Part shown: piece after piece, positions 32,145 to 40,900 of the stretch
Layout of the letters: every line of letters starts with the position of its first letter
How positions within the stretch are numbered: position 1 is the stretch's first letter
Source: Oscillibacter hominis
Lineage (GTDB): Bacteria; Bacillota; Clostridia; Oscillospirales; Oscillospiraceae
NCBI RefSeq assembly: GCF_014334055.1
Contig: NZ_CP060490.1
Span: 744,001 to 808,000 of the forward strand
DNA: 64,000 nt
Direction of reading: 5' to 3'
Notes under the pieces: generated by a model
Database searches by the model: none
What the model saw: only the letters and a program-made list of their open reading frames with translations
What the model was told of the DNA's origin: nothing
Position numbers and translations under genes: made by a program

Positions 32145-33434
32145 ATGACATGGATTGCGGTTTTAAAGGGCCTCGTGGTACTGGCCTGCATGGCGGCGGG
32201 GAGCGCCTGCATGGAGCGGGCCGTCTCCCGTGTTTTGCCCCAGGGCCGGAAGCCGCTGCAGCGCATTGCGCCCTATGCGCTCTTTTTTGTTGTGATCGAA
32301 ATGCCCAGCTGGGTCGGCGATGAAAACCCCCTGTATCTGCTGCCCTTCTTTCTGGCAGTGATCTGCTGCTGCTATGAGGGAACACGGCTTTCCCGGTTGG
32401 TGGCGGCGCTGCTCTTTTACATCCTGGTGATACCGGTCAATATGATGGTGGATACCCTGTGGTACTGGGGCATGGCGTTTAAGGGGGACGACGCGGTCGG
32501 TATTTTCCTTAAGGCGGCGGTTTATCTGGCGTTGTGGCTGCTGATACGCCGCCTGATTCCTGCTGGCGGCGCCATCCAGCTGCCCCAGAGGCTCTGGGGC
32601 ACGGTGGGGGCGCTGTGCCTTGCGCCCCTGTTCGGCACGCTCTCCTATTCCATCTGGAATATGCGCTGGCGCTGGACGCTGTCCTTTGACTACGACGAAC
32701 TGACCAAGCCCCTGGCTTACACGGTGCTTCCCTTTGTCTTCCTCTCCGCGCTGGCCCTGCTGTACGCGCTGACGGTGTTCTCCCGCCAGGAGCGGCTGGA
32801 GCAGGAGCACCAGCTGGCCAATTTGCGGGAGATCTATTACCAGGGTGTCCGCCAGGAGCAGGCCCAGGTGCGCATCCTGCGCCACGATCTGCGCAACCAT
32901 CTGACGGTGGTGCAGGGCCTGATGGACCAGGGGGACTATGAGAAGGTTCGGGGCTATTTGGATCAGATGGCCCAGTCCCCGGCGCTCCAGGGATCCCGGC
33001 GCATCTGCGCCAATGAAACCGCAAACGTGGTGCTCTCCAGCAAACGGGCGGTCATGGAGAGCGAGGGAATGGAGGCGGACTTCTCCGTTTCCCTGCCGGA
33101 AGCCCTCTCCATTCCGGACCCGGAGCTGTGCGCCCTCCTGGGCAACGCGCTGGACAATGCCATCGAAGCGGTTAGAAAGGCGGAGGACAAGCGGATCACC
33201 GTCCGGGCCCGGGCGGACAAGGGAATGCTGATGCTGCGGGTGGAAAACCCGGTGGGCGGGACACTGAAGGAGCGCAAGGGCTGTTTTGAGACCACCAAGT
33301 CGGACAAGAGCGTCCACGGATTCGGCATCACCGGCATGCGGGAGATCGCGGAGCGCCGGGGCGGCACCCTGGATACGCTGGTGCGCAACGGCCGGTTTGA
33401 GCTGATTGCCTGCGTTCCTCTGACGGGGGATTGA
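32145..33434 (+). CDS. GHKL sensor histidine kinase (AgrC-like)
   Basis: 429 residues, starting at ATG 32145 with GAGGAGAG upstream (longer in-frame start 32130 is less likely). Six or seven membrane helices in the first 210 residues form the sensor. A coiled-coil (EQEHQLANLREIYYQ) leads to the phosphoacceptor His in RHDLRNHLTVV, and an ATPase domain with N box NALDNAIEAV and G box GFGITGMREIAERRGG. Such kinases sense peptides or envelope perturbation. The signal is unknown. Overlaps nothing; the Rrf2 promoter starts within its last codons. Confidence 0.92.
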   Translation: MTWIAVLKGLVVLACMAAGSACMERAVSRVLPQGRKPLQRIAPYALFFVVIEMPSWVGDENPLYLLPFFLAVICCCYEGTRLSRLVAALLFYILVIPVNMMVDTLWYWGMAFKGDDAVGIFLKAAVYLALWLLIRRLIPAGGAIQLPQRLWGTVGALCLAPLFGTLSYSIWNMRWRWTLSFDYDELTKPLAYTVLPFVFLSALALLYALTVFSRQERLEQEHQLANLREIYYQGVRQEQAQVRILRHDLRNHLTVVQGLMDQGDYEKVRGYLDQMAQSPALQGSRRICANETANVVLSSKRAVMESEGMEADFSVSLPEALSIPDPELCALLGNALDNAIEAVRKAEDKRITVRARADKGMLMLRVENPVGGTLKERKGCFETTKSDKSVHGFGITGMREIAERRGGTLDTLVRNGRFELIACVPLTGD

Positions 33435-33462
33435 AATCCCGGAATTCCTATGTCATAATAGG
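33431..33462 (+). promoter_or_regulatory. Promoter with palindrome upstream of Rrf2 gene
   Basis: -35 TTGAAA (33431-33436, overlapping the kinase stop), 17-base spacer, -10 CATAAT (33454-33459). A palindrome CCTAT-N6-ATAGG (33447-33462) straddles the -10, the right place for autorepression by an Rrf2 protein. Confidence 0.6.
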
Positions 33463-33481
33463 GGAACCAAGGAGGGATACT

Positions 33482-33946
33482 ATGAAGATTTCCACCAAAG
33501 GGCGCTACGCCCTGCGATTGATGATGGACATTGCCGTGCATTCCAATGGGGAGTTGGTGGCGCTGAAGGACGTGGCCCGGAGGCAGGAAATCTCCGTCAA
33601 ATACCTGGAGCAGATCGTGGGGCTTTTGAGCAAGGCTGGCTTTTTGCGCAGCAGCCGAGGCCCCCAGGGCGGGTATCGGCTTTCCCGCCGGCCGGAGGAG
33701 TACACCGTGGGGGAGATCCTCCGCCTGACGGAAGGAAACCTGGCGCCGGTATCCTGTCTGGAGGATGCGGAAAACCAGTGCAGCCGCTGCAGTCAATGCG
33801 GCACGCTGGACTTTTGGACGGGGCTCTACCGAACCGTCAACGACTACATTGACCGCTACACGCTGGCTGATCTGGTGGAGAGCGAGGAACAGAAAAAGCG
33901 CGGCGGATCACTTGATGGTGCGGAAGCGGAAAGGAGCGGTATATGA
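33482..33946 (+). CDS. Rrf2/IscR-type transcriptional regulator
   Basis: 154 residues, start at MKISTKGRYALR. Winged helix-turn-helix (about 1-75) with SVKYLEQIVGLLSKAGFL and SSRGPQGGYRLSR. A Cys cluster CLEDAENQCSRCSQC (about 97-111, four Cys) can hold an iron-sulfur cluster. It resembles IscR/CymR-type repressors placed before iscS-iscU. It likely represses the neighbouring cysteine desulfurase/scaffold operon when the cluster is present. GGAGGG upstream of ATG. Overlaps the 47-residue ORF by 4 bases. Confidence 0.92.
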   Translation: MKISTKGRYALRLMMDIAVHSNGELVALKDVARRQEISVKYLEQIVGLLSKAGFLRSSRGPQGGYRLSRRPEEYTVGEILRLTEGNLAPVSCLEDAENQCSRCSQCGTLDFWTGLYRTVNDYIDRYTLADLVESEEQKKRGGSLDGAEAERSGI

Positions 33947-34086
33947 GGAGCCTACGGCTGGAACTGCTTGGGATTGGAGTCATTCTTCTGGGGATTGCGC
34001 TCAGTACAAACAATTTCTTCGCCATTTTGGGCGGTGTGCTGGGATTTGGCCTCATTGCCGCAGGATGTTTTCTCAAAGATAAATAG
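33943..34086 (+). CDS. 47-residue small membrane protein
   Basis: ATG at 33943 overlaps the Rrf2 stop (ATGA). The product has Arg/Leu start and two short hydrophobic stretches (LELLGIGVILLGIALS and FFAILGGVLGFGLIAAGCFL). Followed after 29 bases by a strong terminator, so it closes the Rrf2 transcript. Too short for family assignment; coupling and terminator support it being real. Confidence 0.6.
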   Translation: MRSLRLELLGIGVILLGIALSTNNFFAILGGVLGFGLIAAGCFLKDK

Positions 34087-34115
34087 CCGCCCTCTCAAAG
34101 GCGGCTTACGCTTGC

Positions 34116-34147
34116 AAAAGGCCGCCTCAGTAATGAGGCGGCCTTTT
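34116..34147 (+). terminator. Terminator of Rrf2 operon
   Basis: Perfect 14-base stem AAAAGGCCGCCTCA (34116-34129) with 34134-34147, 4-base loop, ending in TTTTTT. Upstream a smaller GCCGC/GCGGC stem lies at 34086-34105. Confidence 0.88.
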
Positions 34148-34177
34148 TTCGCGGCTGGAAAAGCGCTTTGTTTGCTA

Positions 34178-34218
34178 TTGACAAAAAGGGAGGGGCGTGA
34201 TACAACTATAACATAGTT
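34178..34218 (+). promoter_or_regulatory. iscS-iscU promoter with palindromic operator
   Basis: -35 TTGACA (34178-34183), 17-base spacer, -10 TACAAC (34201-34206), overlapped by a perfect palindrome AACTAT-AAC-ATAGTT (34204-34218). Consistent with repression by the Rrf2 protein encoded upstream (inferred). Confidence 0.65.
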
Positions 34219-34260
34219 ATCAAATAGGAAATAGAGGAAATGGAAGGAGGCATTAAATTG

Positions 34261-35448
34261 ATGAAGGTTTATGCGGACAACGCGGCCACCACCGCTGTGA
34301 GTGAAGCTGCCTTAGGCGCCATGCTCCCCTGCCTGAGGGAGGACTACGGCAACCCCTCCAGCCTTCACGGCTGGGGCCAGCGGGCGGCGGAGAAATTAGA
34401 AGAGGCCCGGGCGGTTTTTGCCGCACGGCTCCATGCCGACCCAAAGGAGATCACCTTTACCGGCAGCGGCAGCGAGTCGGACAACCAGGCCATCTGCTCG
34501 GCGGCGGCCCTGGGAGAGAAGAAGGGGAAGCGTCACATCGTCTCCACCAAATTTGAGCACCACGCGGTGCTCCATACCTTGAATAAACTGGAGCGGCAGG
34601 GCTTTGAAGTGACGCTGATAGATATTCCAACCTCCGGCGTGATCGATCCGGAGCAGGTGGAACAGGCCATCCGGCCGGACACCTGCCTTGTGAGCGTGAT
34701 GTTTGCAAACAACGAAATCGGCACCATCCAGCCCATCGAGGCGATCGGCCGGCTCTGCCGCAGCCGCAGTGTCCTGTTCCACACGGACGCGGTTCAGGCG
34801 GCGGGGCACCTGGGCATCGATGTGGAGGCCATGCACATTGACCTGATGAGCCTCTCGGCCCACAAGTTCCACGGGCCCAAGGGCGTGGGCGTGCTCTATG
34901 TCAGACGGGGGATCCCCTTGACCGCCCTGATCCAGGGCGGCGCCCAGGAGCGGGGAAAACGGGCCGGCACGGAGAATGTGCCCGGGATCTGCGGCGCTGC
35001 TGCCGCCTTTGATGAGGCCTGCGCCAATATGGAAGAGAACGCAAAAAAGCTGACCGACCTGCGGGATAAGCTGATCCGAGAGCTGAGCCGGATTCCCCAC
35101 AGCGTGGTCAACGGCGACCTAACGCGCAGACTGCCGGGCAACGTGAATCTGTGCTTTGAGGGTATCGAGGGGGAGTCTTTGCTGCTGCTATTGGACGCTA
35201 AGGGCATCGCGGCATCCTCCGGCTCCGCCTGCACCTCCGGATCATTGGACCCGAGCCACGTGCTGCTGGCGTTGGGGCTGCCCCACGAGGTGGCCCACGG
35301 TTCACTCCGCCTCTCGCTGAGCGAATACAATACGGAAGAGGAAGTGGACTATATCATCGATGTGCTGCCGGGGATCGTCTCCTACCTGAGGGAGATGTCT
35401 CCGGTTTGGGATGAACTTGAGAAAGGAGAGCGTACGCATGTTATATAG
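34261..35448 (+). CDS. Cysteine desulfurase (IscS/NifS family)
   Basis: 395 residues from ATG 34261 (MKVYADNAATT). A pyridoxal-phosphate enzyme removing sulfur from cysteine for Fe-S assembly. AHKFHGPKG carries the PLP-binding Lys (near 202). ASSGSACTSGSLDPSHV contains the active-site Cys loop (near 322), and HTDAVQAAG and FEHHAVL are further family marks. Length is typical. GGAGG lies 10 bases before ATG, or 7 before an in-frame TTG at 34258. It overlaps the scaffold gene by 11 bases. The promoter has a palindrome. Confidence 0.95.
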   Translation: MKVYADNAATTAVSEAALGAMLPCLREDYGNPSSLHGWGQRAAEKLEEARAVFAARLHADPKEITFTGSGSESDNQAICSAAALGEKKGKRHIVSTKFEHHAVLHTLNKLERQGFEVTLIDIPTSGVIDPEQVEQAIRPDTCLVSVMFANNEIGTIQPIEAIGRLCRSRSVLFHTDAVQAAGHLGIDVEAMHIDLMSLSAHKFHGPKGVGVLYVRRGIPLTALIQGGAQERGKRAGTENVPGICGAAAAFDEACANMEENAKKLTDLRDKLIRELSRIPHSVVNGDLTRRLPGNVNLCFEGIEGESLLLLLDAKGIAASSGSACTSGSLDPSHVLLALGLPHEVAHGSLRLSLSEYNTEEEVDYIIDVLPGIVSYLREMSPVWDELEKGERTHVI

Positions 35449-35887
35449 TGAAAAGGTGATGGATCACTTCCAGAATCCACGGAATGTGGGCAAGATGGAG
35501 GACGCCGACGGAATCGGCGAGGTGGGCAACGCCAAATGCGGGGATATCATGCGCATGTATATCAAGGTGGACCCGGAGACCCAGGTCATCACGGATGTGA
35601 AGTTCAACACCTTTGGCTGCGGCAGCGCCATTGCCACCAGCTCCATGGCGACGGAGCTCATCAAAGGCAAGCCCGTCAGCGAGGCGCTGGAGCTTTCCAA
35701 TCACGCTGTTGTGGAGGCGTTGGATGGGCTGCCGCCCCAGAAGCTGCACTGCTCCGTTTTAGCGGAAGAGGCGGTTCGCGCAGCGGTGCGGGACTATTAC
35801 GATAAAAACGGCATTGCCTATGGAGATGAACTGCGGGAGTGCCCGGGTCACTGTGACAGCTGCGGACATGCGCAGTGTGAAGAATAA
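35438..35887 (+). CDS. Fe-S cluster scaffold, IscU/NifU N-terminal type
   Basis: 149 residues from ATG 35438 (MLYSEKVMDHFQNPRN), ribosome site AAAGGAG upstream. Scaffold ligands: Cys in GNAKCGDIM (near 35), Cys in FGCGSAIA (near 61), and Cys in KLHCSVLAEEA (near 104). Receives sulfur from the desulfurase encoded just before. It carries an extra Cys-rich tail CPGHCDSCGHAQC (about 134-147) not present in E. coli IscU. That tail could bind metal or a cluster but is only a prediction. Confidence 0.94.
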   Translation: MLYSEKVMDHFQNPRNVGKMEDADGIGEVGNAKCGDIMRMYIKVDPETQVITDVKFNTFGCGSAIATSSMATELIKGKPVSEALELSNHAVVEALDGLPPQKLHCSVLAEEAVRAAVRDYYDKNGIAYGDELRECPGHCDSCGHAQCEE

Positions 35888-35959
35888 GTTTTTCGAAAAA
35901 AATCGAAATTGAGACTTGAAAAGTCAATCCGGATATGCTATTCTATCTTAGCTGGCTAT

Positions 35960-36036
35960 CCGGGTGTGGCGAAGTTTGGTATCGCGCTTGAATGGGGTTC
36001 AAGAGGCCGCTGGTTCGAATCCAGTCACTCGGACCA
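35960..36036 (+). tRNA. tRNA-Pro(GGG)
   Basis: 77 bases including encoded CCA. Acceptor stem CCGGGTG/CACTCGG (one G-T pair), D arm GCGA/TCGC, anticodon stem CTTGA/TCAAG with loop ATGGGGT (anticodon GGG, 35994-35996), T arm GCTGG-TTCGAAT-CCAGT. Followed by its own terminator. Sits immediately left of the conjugative element. Confidence 0.93.
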
Positions 36037-36064
36037 AAATGTGTTGATGAAAGATGCAGCACAG

Positions 36065-36092
36065 AAAACGCCGCACGAAAGTGCGGCGTTTT
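36065..36092 (+). terminator. Terminator after tRNA-Pro
   Basis: Perfect 12-base stem AAAACGCCGCAC (36065-36076) with 36081-36092, GAAA loop, ending TTTT. Confidence 0.85.
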
Positions 36093-36429
36093 CGCATATA
36101 ATGCGCCACTTTTAGAATGAAAAAGTTGCAAAAACTCGATTTTTCAAAATCTCAGTTTTGCCCAGCGAGAGGCGACATTTTGAAGATGCGCCCTGCCAGA
36201 TTTGTGGTCTGGTGTGGTTCGAACACTGAGGCTTAAAAAAGAATAAAGAATAAGAAGGCAGGCCGCCGTTCGGCTCCCTATGTGGGAGCGGACGGCGGCC
36301 TTTTTCGACTCATAGGTGCTTATGTTGCTTTCGCTTCGTTTGTCTATCATTCCTTGGTGGTGTTGGTAATAGCTTTTACTGGACCTTTCGGGTATGCTTG
36401 CGTTACAAAAAACGAGGAGGTATCCGAGA
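36093..36429. other. Junction region between tRNA-Pro and first element gene
   Basis: About 340 bases without a protein gene. It holds an AT-rich start, a TGGTTCGAAC stretch near 36215, an orphan terminator at 36261-36305 and the likely leader of the ribbon-helix-helix gene. The left end of the conjugative element probably falls here, but I see no repeat of the tRNA 3' end to fix it. Confidence 0.5.
36261..36305 (+). terminator. Orphan hairpin terminator in the element leader
   Basis: GC-rich imperfect stem (36261-36278 with 36284-36300, one bulge) and TTTTT tail, with no gene between it and the tRNA terminator. It could end a small RNA or insulate the element from chromosomal transcription. 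Confidence 0.7.
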
Positions 36430-36861
36430 ATGGCAACCACTAAAAACTTGTGTGCTCAGATCCCCATCGACCTGCATGAGCGGGTCAGCGAAGAACGGGA
36501 ACGGCTGGGCCAGACCACCAGCGAGTACATCGCCAACCTCATCCAAGACTATTACAACATGATGGAAAATCAGAAAGGCGGCATCACTATGACTGAAAAA
36601 GGCAGAACGATGGCATTCCAAATCCCCGAAGAACTCTTCCAGCGCATCAAGCGTCATCTGGAGCGCGAGACGCTCCGAACCGGCAAAAAGCTCACCCAGC
36701 GAGACTTCGTGCTGAACCTGATCACGCAGGCGCTGGACGAAGCGGACGCTGAGAACACCGCAGAGCAGAACGCCCCCACTGAGGCCTCTGTCGCGCCCCG
36801 TGTGGCCGACGTGACCGCTCCAGCGGGCACGGACACCCCCCATGAAGATAACGCCGTTTAG
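36430..36861 (+). CDS. Ribbon-helix-helix-like DNA-binding protein of the element
   Basis: 143 residues, start at MATTKNLCAQIPIDLHERV after GAGGAGG. Two similar segments, residues 1-45 (IPIDLHERVSEERERLGQTTSEYIANLI) and about 58-110 (AFQIPEELFQRIKRHLERE...LTQRDFVLNLITQALDEAD), each have the strand-helix-helix pattern, so it may be a fused dimer. The C-terminus is acidic/Pro-rich. First gene of the conjugative element in view. Probably a regulator or accessory DNA-binding factor. A strong terminator follows. Confidence 0.72.
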   Translation: MATTKNLCAQIPIDLHERVSEERERLGQTTSEYIANLIQDYYNMMENQKGGITMTEKGRTMAFQIPEELFQRIKRHLERETLRTGKKLTQRDFVLNLITQALDEADAENTAEQNAPTEASVAPRVADVTAPAGTDTPHEDNAV

Positions 36862-36900
36862 GCCCGCGTTAAAGCCCAAACAAAAGAACACGATTTAGGG

Positions 36901-36950
36901 AAACGCCACCCAGGGCATCCGAATATATCGGATGCCCTGGGTGGCGTTTT
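36901..36950 (+). terminator. Strong terminator after ribbon-helix-helix gene
   Basis: Perfect 22-base stem (36901-36922 with 36928-36949), 5-base loop, TTTT end. It overlaps the leader of the next gene and could act as a transcription attenuator. Confidence 0.85.
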
Positions 36951-36978
36951 GCGTTTCATCAGAAAGGAGGCACACATT

Positions 36979-37896
36979 ATGGCAAGCGAGATCAGAAATC
37001 GCTTCACAGACACAGAAATGCAGATCGCCAGAGAAACGGACCTGCCGGATCTGCTCTCCCACCTCGGCTATCAGGTGAAGCGCGTGGGACGCTTCCATAC
37101 TACCACGGAGATGGACAGCCTGCGGATCAAGGATCGGCGTACCTGGTTCCGGTATTCCCAGAATACCGGCGGGGATGCCATTACCTTCCTCCAGCAGTTT
37201 TGCGGAAAATCCTTTCCGGAAGCGGTGGAGTACCTTCTGACCTTCCATGGGAAAGCCAGAGACGCGCCCATTCCGCAGCCAAAGCCGATCAGCCCGAAAC
37301 AGGAGTTTTCCCTGCCGCTCCGCAACGCGGATGACAGAAGGGTTTTCGCCTATCTCCGTAAGCGCGGCATCGCCGCACAGGTGATCCGGCAGTTTATGAA
37401 CAGCGGCCTGCTGTATGAGGATGCGGTACATCATAACTGCGTCTTCGTCGGCAGGGATGAATCCGGACAGGCAAAGTACGCGGGGCTGCGTGGTACCTAT
37501 GATCTGGACAGCCCCGGCTTCAAGGGAGACGCAACCGGCAGCGACAAAAACACAGGCTTCTCCCTCCCGCACGATCCGCGCTCAGATCTGGTGCTTGTCT
37601 TTGAGGCGCCCATTGACCTGATGAGTTACCTCACGCTCCACAGAGACACAACCAACGCCCTTGCTCTGTGCGGACTCTATGACGGCGCACTGCAGACCTA
37701 TTTGCAGGCGCATCCGGAGATCCGCCGTATTGCGCTGTGTCTGGACGCGGACGAGCCTGGGCAGAAAGCCGCCCAGCAATTACAGGAAAAGTATCAGTTA
37801 CAGGGGTATGCCGTTACCGTGGAGAAACCGCGCTGCGGCAAGGATTGGAACGAGTATCTGCAAAAACGGCTTTGCAGCCGGGAAAGGGGGCGATAG
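36979..37896 (+). CDS. DUF3991/TOPRIM primase-like protein
   Basis: 305 residues, start at MASEIRNRFTDTEMQIA (AGAAAGGAGG upstream). A zinc-finger-less CHC2-like/DUF3991 N-terminus (YSQNTGGDAITFLQQFCGKSFPEAVEYLL is typical of primase-like proteins) leads to a TOPRIM domain with VFEAPIDLMSYL (Glu near 206) and ALCLDADEPGQKAAQQL (Asp-x-Asp near 256-258). The family occurs in conjugative elements and is thought to support DNA strand replication after transfer. No helicase domain attached. Confidence 0.87.
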   Translation: MASEIRNRFTDTEMQIARETDLPDLLSHLGYQVKRVGRFHTTTEMDSLRIKDRRTWFRYSQNTGGDAITFLQQFCGKSFPEAVEYLLTFHGKARDAPIPQPKPISPKQEFSLPLRNADDRRVFAYLRKRGIAAQVIRQFMNSGLLYEDAVHHNCVFVGRDESGQAKYAGLRGTYDLDSPGFKGDATGSDKNTGFSLPHDPRSDLVLVFEAPIDLMSYLTLHRDTTNALALCGLYDGALQTYLQAHPEIRRIALCLDADEPGQKAAQQLQEKYQLQGYAVTVEKPRCGKDWNEYLQKRLCSRERGR

Positions 37897-37951
37897 TCAA
37901 AAGAACATTGTTTTCAACGCGGATAAAAAACAAAAAATATAAGGAGGACCT

Positions 37952-40900
37952 ATGAATCTGAAAAAGAACCATTATTCCCGCAGGGCGCTGGCACTGCTGC
38001 TGACGCTGGTCATGTGCGTGGGCATGATCCCCACCGCTTTTGCCGCCCAGCAGAACAGTTACCACGACCCCGCCGAGCACTGGATGCAGGCGTCCGGCCG
38101 TACCAATGAGCTGGACGCCAACAGTGTTGTGACCCGCGAGACCTTCAAGTGCGGTGAGTGCGGCAAAGCCACATCTTTTGAGGTGTTCCGCGTTCCCGAA
38201 TATACCCGCAATGGCCAGCCGGCACTTAGCCGCAATGTGAAATATTCGGACGGCACGATGGTAGATGGTGTCGGTAAGGGTGATACCATGGACGGCATCC
38301 CCGGCAAGGACGCTACCTATACCGGATATCACTACACCAAAGCCGTCTGTGAAACCTGCGGCGGCATCAACACAAATATGAGCAAAAGCGAGTACGGCTA
38401 TCTGAAAAATGTCTACTGGCTGTATGACTGTGCCGCCGCATTTACGCAGGAACTGGACGAAACCGTTTCCTACGAGTACACGGACGATACCTATCACACT
38501 GTCACCACCAAGGGCGGCACCTACTGCGCATTCTGCTACGGTACCAATCATACGGTCAGTCGCAAGCTGGAGCGCCACAGCATGGTGACGGAAGTTCTGC
38601 CCCAGCCGGCAAACGGCCGCTTTGCTACGGTAGAGAAATGCAGTCTGTGCGACTATACCCGCTATGACTATACGGCTGCCAAGGCCGTTGTTGCCAGCTA
38701 CTACGGCGTGGTAGACGGACAGCCCCATACCATCAGCGTTACGGACTTGTCTGAAGCCGGTGTCCGCACCTCTATCCGTTACGGCAACAGCGCGGATAGC
38801 TGCACCATGACCTCCGCGCCCAACTATACGGACGAGGGTCAGTACACTGTCTATTACGAGATCACCTACACCTGTGACGGTGTGGATATGACGGAAAACG
38901 GTGTGGCCTATGTCTGGCTCCGTGATGATACGACGGATGAAAACGGCAACTGCGACTGCGGCTGTTCTAACCCCAACTGTGGCTGCCAGAACAAGAATTG
39001 CAACGGAAATTGCTGTGCCGACAAGGGCTGTGGTGAAAACCACAAGTATATTCTGCTGGACAGCACCAAGGCCGGCTGCACCAGCCTCGGCTATGACCGC
39101 TACCTCTGCACGGAGTGCGGCAAGATCGAAAAGCGCGACTATGTGGACTCCCTCGGTCACGCATGGCAGAGCATCGTCATCCGCGACGCCACCTGCGAAA
39201 CGGATGGCAAGCTGCTGGAACTGTGCTCCCGCTGCGGACAGATGAAGCAGACCGCCACGCCCAAGGGCGAACACAGCTATGAGGTCTACACCGTGGCTGC
39301 CACCTGTACCAGCCCCGGTTATACCGTCCGCGAGTGCTCCGCCTGTGGGGATCGTCACATTGAGGACATCACGGCGGCGCTGCCTCACAATTACGAATCC
39401 CATGTCATCGCCGCTACCTGCGAAAACGGCGGCAAGACCATCCACCGCTGTGACGGCTGCGGCAGCAGCTTCGTCACAGACTACACCGACGCGCTTGGTC
39501 ATAGCTGGGATAAGGGAACCCTTGTTACCAACGCCACCTGCACCGGCGAGGGGGTCATGGAATACCGCTGCACCCGCTGTGGCTACCACCGTCTGGATGC
39601 CGACCCTGCGGATGGACACATCCCCGGCGCTCCTGCTACCTGCACGGAACCCCAGCTCTGCACCCGCTGCGGCGCGGTGCTGAAAAATGCGCTGGGACAC
39701 GATTACAAGTCCGAAGTGACTGCCCCCACCTGCACGGAGATGGGATACACCACCAACACCTGCACCCGCTGTGGCGACACTACCAAGACCGACTATACCG
39801 AGTCTGCCGGTCATAAACCCGGCGACTGGATCATCGACAAGGAGCCTACCACCGACGCTGCGGGCAGCAAGCACAAGGAGTGCGAGAACTGCGGCGAGAA
39901 GCTGGAAACGGCAGAGATCGAGAAAATCTACAACAGCGGCACCACGGACAGCAAGGGTGAAGCCGTTGTAGGCGGTTATCTTGTGACCGTCACCGATACC
40001 GACACCAAAAATCCTGTGGCAAACGCCGCAGTTGCGCTCCACAAGGATAACAGCATCTCCATCCGCCTGCCGAACAGCCGCCTGCTGGACTACGCCGACC
40101 AGACCACCGTGACCGTGCAGCTTGTCAAGGACAAGTCCGCTGTGCCGGACATGAGCATCGCTGTCACGGATAAGAATGACAACTACGCCTTCGGCAAGAC
40201 CGACAAGGCAGGTCAGATCACCGTCCCCACCAGCAGCGGTAAGACCAACGAGGACGGCAAGGTCACTACTGGCTATGAGGACGCGGACGGCGACCGCTGG
40301 ACGCTGACCGTCAAGGTCATCCGCACGGACACGAAGCGCCCCATCTCCGGCAGTGCAGTGTCCATCGGCAAGACCGGCAATATCACGGTGAAGCTGCCGG
40401 ACGGCACAGATCTGGACGCCAAGCATCAGGTGACGGTCATCGTGACCGACCACAAGAAGGCTCCCCAGCAGGGGAAAAATGTCACGGTCAAGGGTGATCT
40501 GGGTCAGTCTGCCGTAGGCAAGACCGACAAAAACGGTGAGCTGACCGTCCCCGAAGTGGAGCAGACCGAGCGCCACGGCGTTTACATCGTCGGCTACACG
40601 GACGGCACCTTTGGCCCCAGCCGCAGCATGACCCGCAGTGAAGCCGCCGCGATCTTCGCCCGCCTGCTGGCGGAGAAGAACGGTGACACCATTTCCACGG
40701 CGGCAAATACCAAATTTGCGGACATTCCTGCCCACGCCTGGTATAGCGGCTATGTGAAGTATCTGTGCAACAACGGCATTACCTATGGTAAGAGCAAGAC
40801 CATCTTTGCCCCCAACGATGCCATTACCCGTGCTGAGTTTACCACGATGGCTGTCCGTTTCTTTGATGTGTACGGCGACGGCGACGCTGAGATCATGGAG

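Noticed and set aside
32163..33317. 384-codon minus-strand frame opposite the sensor kinase
   Set aside because: The plus strand has a complete GHKL kinase with H, N and G boxes; the reverse frame is compositional.
36190..36235. TGGTTCGAAC stretch that looks like a tRNA T-loop
   Set aside because: It does not pair as a T arm and is not a copy of the tRNA-Pro 3' end, so I do not call an attachment site or second tRNA.
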